A DNA stretch of 64,000 nucleotides, taken from assembly GCF_003253995.1 (NCBI RefSeq), contig NZ_QKZL01000001.1:310001-374000 (forward strand). The letters run 5' to 3'. Shown piece by piece: positions 61,382 through 64,000 of the stretch (positions are counted from its first letter, which is position 1; every line of letters starts with the position of its first letter). The notes beneath the pieces are model-generated. The model saw nothing but the letters and a program-made list of their open reading frames with translations. It was not told where the DNA came from and did not search any database. The position numbers and the translations under genes were made by a program. This DNA comes from Palleronia aestuarii (GTDB lineage: Bacteria > Pseudomonadota > Alphaproteobacteria > Rhodobacterales > Rhodobacteraceae).

Positions 61382-61831
61382 TCAGGCGCCGGTCGTCTCT
61401 TCCGCCTTGGCAAAGGCTTCCGCGGTCGCCTCGATCGTCAGGAGGATGGAGGCGTGTCGGTTCTTGTAGTCCCGCGCCGGTTCCAGCACCTCGAACCCGT
61501 CGAAGGGGGCCTCGGGGACCGGACCACCGGATTTCAGCATCGCGCGGAGTTCGTCGCGGGCCCGTTCGATCTCGGCCTGCGTGCGGCCCAGAACGGAGCG
61601 TCCGACGATCGCCGCGGCGGCCTGACCGAGCGCACAGGCTTTTACGTCCTGCGCGAAGGCCGAGACGCGGCCGTCCTCTACCCCGAGATCGACGATGACC
61701 GACGAGCCGCAGAGAGGCGAGCGGCGCTTCACCGTCGCGGCCGGCGCGTCGAGCCGCCCCGTCATCGGAATGTCGGCCGCGAGTTCGAGGATGCGCCCGG
61801 AATAGAGTTTGATCATGTCGCTGTCGGCCAT
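61382..61831 (-). CDS. NifU-like iron-sulfur cluster scaffold-type protein
   Basis: 149 aa of the IscU/SufU/NifU-N fold. RRSPLCGSSVIVDLGVEDGRVSAFAQDVKACALGQAAAAIVG has the LCGS and CALGQA motifs carrying two of the scaffold cysteines. The third canonical Cys is not obvious in the C-terminal half, so Fe-S scaffolding is uncertain and a sulfur-transfer or Zn role is possible. ATG 61831 matches the family start. Divergent from hisI by 65 bp. Confidence 0.82.
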   Translation of the reverse strand: MADSDMIKLYSGRILELAADIPMTGRLDAPAATVKRRSPLCGSSVIVDLGVEDGRVSAFAQDVKACALGQAAAAIVGRSVLGRTQAEIERARDELRAMLKSGGPVPEAPFDGFEVLEPARDYKNRHASILLTIEATAEAFAKAEETTGA

Positions 61832-61896
61832 GGGTTTCCCTCGCTCAATCGGACTTCTAGATAGGCCGTCATCTGCTCCGCGCAAAGGAGGTTCCG

Positions 61897-62256
61897 ATGA
61901 GCTTCGATCCCGCGACACTGACTTTCGACGCCCGCGGCCTGTTGCCGGCGGTGGCGCAGGACCATGCCACGGGCGAGGTGCTGATGCTCGCCTGGATGAA
62001 CGCGGAGGCGGTGACACGAACGCTCGAATCCGGTCGCGTGACCTATTGGAGCCGGTCGAGAAACGCGTTCTGGGTCAAGGGCGAGACGAGCGGACATCTC
62101 CAGCACCTCGTTGAGATGCGCGTGGATTGCGATCGCGACTGTCTCCTTCTTCTCGTCCGGCAGGAGGGTCCCGCCTGCCATACCGGGCGGCGAAGCTGCT
62201 TTTATACCGCGCTTCGCGATGGTGAAGAGGTCGAGATCCTGTCGCCCGAAACCTAG
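61897..62256 (+). CDS. hisI: Phosphoribosyl-AMP cyclohydrolase
   Basis: 119 aa, stand-alone HisI (no HisE fusion). [82 protein letters not shown] contains the Mg Asp cluster (DCDRD) and Zn cysteines. It opens the PR-AMP ring in histidine synthesis. The stop overlaps gluQ in CTAG. Confidence 0.97.
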   Translation: MSFDPATLTFDARGLLPAVAQDHATGEVLMLAWMNAEAVTRTLESGRVTYWSRSRNAFWVKGETSGHLQHLVEMRVDCDRDCLLLLVRQEGPACHTGRRSCFYTALRDGEEVEILSPET

Positions 62257-63155
62257 GCGCCGGGCAGGGGCGGCAACATCGCGCGAATATCCTCGGGTGT
62301 CGCGCCCTCCGCGCGATAGCGCGAGATCGCCTTCGACAGGTCGACTTTCGCGAGCCTGCGGCCCGACGCGTCCCGGATGAGGTCATGGTGATGGTAGCGC
62401 GGGATCGGCCATCCGAAGATGGATTGCAACAGGACGTGGATCGGGGTGGCGTGCCACAGATCCGCGCCACGGATCACGTGCGTCACGCCCTGGAGCGCAT
62501 CGTCGTGCGGGCAGGCGAGGTGATAGGCGATATCGCCGCTTCCGCGGCGTTTCAGCACCGGGTCGCCGATCCGATCGAGAAGGAGAGAGACGTCGAGGCG
62601 ATGCGTTCCCGCATGGAGCGGTCCGTCTTCCTCGTAGGCAGGCGAGCCCGGGATCTCGGAAAGCGCACGGCGCAGGTTGAGCCGCAGCGCATCGCCAGGC
62701 CGGAGGCTCCGCATCGGGCGTTTGCGGCACGTCCCGGGATAGACGAAACCGTCGAGTCCGGCCTTCGCCCCGGCATCGATGATGTCGCGTCGCGTGCAGG
62801 AGCAGGGATAGAGGAGGCCCCGTGCGCCGAGTGTCCGAAGGGCCTCGTCGTAGGCGTCCAGATGTTCGGATTGTCGCCTTACGGGCCCCTCCCATGAGAT
62901 GCCGAGCCAGGTAAGGTCATCGACGATGTCCGCGGCATGCTCCACCCGCGAGCGCGTCGTGTCGGTGTCCTCGATCCGGAGGAGCATCGTCTGGCCCGCC
63001 GACAGCCGGCGGATCAGCAGGGCGGAGTAGGCATGACCCAGGTGCAGTTTGCCGGTGGGCGAGGGTGCGAAGCGGGTGATCAGGGCGGACGACCTTCCCC
63101 CGGATGGGCGCGCTATTCCGCCGCGACGGAACGGTGCAGATCGGCCGCGAGCCAC
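62253..63155 (-). CDS. gluQ: Glutamyl-queuosine tRNA(Asp) synthetase
   Basis: 300 aa GluRS-like catalytic core without anticodon-binding domain. [21 protein letters not shown] has the HIGH-like motif, [10 protein letters not shown]...YPGTCR the Zn site, and [13 protein letters not shown] replaces KMSKS. It glutamylates queuosine-34 of tRNA(Asp). The core would naturally begin near TRFAPSPTG, but no ATG, GTG or TTG is close, so ATG 63155 is used; this overlaps trmFO by 43 bp and gives an unusual Arg-rich N terminus. Confidence 0.92.
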   Translation of the reverse strand: MARGRSAPFRRGGIARPSGGRSSALITRFAPSPTGKLHLGHAYSALLIRRLSAGQTMLLRIEDTDTTRSRVEHAADIVDDLTWLGISWEGPVRRQSEHLDAYDEALRTLGARGLLYPCSCTRRDIIDAGAKAGLDGFVYPGTCRKRPMRSLRPGDALRLNLRRALSEIPGSPAYEEDGPLHAGTHRLDVSLLLDRIGDPVLKRRGSGDIAYHLACPHDDALQGVTHVIRGADLWHATPIHVLLQSIFGWPIPRYHHHDLIRDASGRRLAKVDLSKAISRYRAEGATPEDIRAMLPPLPGA

Positions 63156-64000
63156 TCGTTCCAGTCGGCCTTGGCGCGATCCGTATAGGCCTTGTAGCGC
63201 GCGGGGCGGTTGCGGCGGCCGCCTTTCAGATCGACCGGGGGGAAGAGCCCGAAATTCACGTTCATCGGCTGAAACGTCTTCGCGTCGGCACCGCCGGTGA
63301 TGTGGGTGACGAGCGCGCCCACCGCTGTCGTGGACGGCACCGGCGGCAGGCGCCGCCCGGTGATCTCGGCCACGGCGAGACGTCCGGCCAGAAGACCCAT
63401 CGCGGCGGATTCGACGTAGCCCTCGACCCCCGTGATCTGCCCGGCGAACCGGATATTCGGCTTCGACCGCAGCCTGAGCTCGGAATCCAGAAGCGTGGGC
63501 GCGTTCAGAAAGGTATTACGGTGGATGCCGCCCAGCCGTGCGAAACGGGCGTTCACCAGCCCCGGGATCATCCGCAGGACATCGGCTTGCGCGCCGTACT
63601 TCATCTTCGTCTGGAAACCCACGATGTTGTAGAGCGTGCCCAACGCATTGTCGCGGCGCAGCTGTACGACCGCGTAGGGTTTCACGTCGGGCGCGTGCGG
63701 ATTGGTGAGGCCCACGGGCTTCATCGGGCCGTGGCGGAGTGTCTCGCGGCCGCGTTCGGCCATGACCTCGATAGGGAGGCAGCCGTCGAAATACTTCGCG
63801 GTCTCGCCCTCGTGGAACTCCGTCCTCGACGAGGCGAGGAGAGCGTCGATGAAGGCCTCGTAAGTCTCCCGGTCCATCGGGCAGTTGAGATAGGCGGTCC
63901 GCTCCTCCTCCGTCTCGCCCTTGTCGTAGCGCGACTGCATCCAGGCCTTCGACATGTCGATGCTGTCGTGGTGGACGATCGGCGCGATGGCGTCGAAGAA
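63113..64000 (-). CDS. trmFO: Folate-dependent tRNA(m5U54) methyltransferase TrmFO, 5'-truncated by window edge
   Basis: The last 295 codons of a protein entering from beyond 64000 on the minus strand. [73 protein letters not shown], the catalytic-region [14 protein letters not shown] and [23 protein letters not shown] (FAD C-terminal block) identify TrmFO. It methylates U54 using methylene-THF and FADH2. The N-terminal FAD GxGxxG is outside the window. The frame is open to the edge. Confidence 0.95.
   Translation of the reverse strand, partial: FFDAIAPIVHHDSIDMSKAWMQSRYDKGETEEERTAYLNCPMDRETYEAFIDALLASSRTEFHEGETAKYFDGCLPIEVMAERGRETLRHGPMKPVGLTNPHAPDVKPYAVVQLRRDNALGTLYNIVGFQTKMKYGAQADVLRMIPGLVNARFARLGGIHRNTFLNAPTLLDSELRLRSKPNIRFAGQITGVEGYVESAAMGLLAGRLAVAEITGRRLPPVPSTTAVGALVTHITGGADAKTFQPMNVNFGLFPPVDLKGGRRNRPARYKAYTDRAKADWNEWLAADLHRSVAAE

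Overview
The window is a gene-dense, GC-rich chromosomal segment of an alphaproteobacterium, almost certainly Rhodobacterales (Rhodobacteraceae/roseobacter type). The reasons are the sciP-ctrA pair and a ChpT-like phosphotransferase, olsB-olsA ornithine-lipid genes, the pyrH-frr-uppS-cdsA-dxr-rseP-bamA-skp-fabZ-lpxA-lpxI-lpxB cluster with LpxI rather than LpxH, an L21 with a long C-terminal extension, and a GTTC-N7-GTTC SOS box. No prophage, insertion sequence, CRISPR array or rRNA operon was found. There is one tRNA.

Region 1 (1-18.7 kb) is accessory and catabolic. It holds the end of an Ldh-family oxidoreductase, a metal-dependent amidohydrolase and a GAF protein. A complete Liv-type ABC importer follows (two ATPases, binding protein, two permeases), with a COG0523 metallochaperone-like GTPase as its last cistron. 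On the opposite strand are a complete Pot-type ABC importer (binding protein, ATPase, two permeases), two tandem amidohydrolases paralogous to the first, and an M24 aminopeptidase/prolidase. A DoxX-like protein and a GMC oxidoreductase lie divergently at the end. Two importers, three amidohydrolases, a peptidase and an Ldh-type reductase suggest uptake and hydrolysis of small amide or dipeptide-like compounds; the substrate cannot be read from sequence.

Region 2 (18.9-42 kb) is mostly housekeeping: tRNA-Ser(CGA), rplU-rpmA with a clear promoter and terminator, obgE-proB-proA, chpT, a DUF3553 gene, olsB-olsA, a ThiE-like gene, trmJ, ctaA, an M32 carboxypeptidase, a CorC-like protein, xerD with two upstream envelope genes, aroK-aroB, ssb, a lytic transglycosylase, a DUF1206 protein, a SCO1-type copper chaperone and miaA.

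Region 3 (42-64 kb) holds the pyrH-to-lpxB ribosome-recycling, isoprenoid, outer-membrane and lipid A cluster, then mnmA, sciP-ctrA, ligA-recG, an isolated SOS-box-controlled small ORF, a NifU-like protein, hisI, gluQ and the 5' part of trmFO, which runs off the window end.

Genes are tightly packed. Same-strand neighbours often overlap by ATGA or GTGA, and five convergent pairs overlap by exactly four bases at their stop codons (four times CTAG, once CTAA). The observations most worth following are several very short ORFs: a 39-codon membrane peptide behind a LexA box (61004-61366), a cysteine-containing 48-codon ORF ending at the start of the SCO1 gene (40350-40496), and a 41-codon ORF with a perfect Shine-Dalgarno between rseP and bamA (47742-47867).
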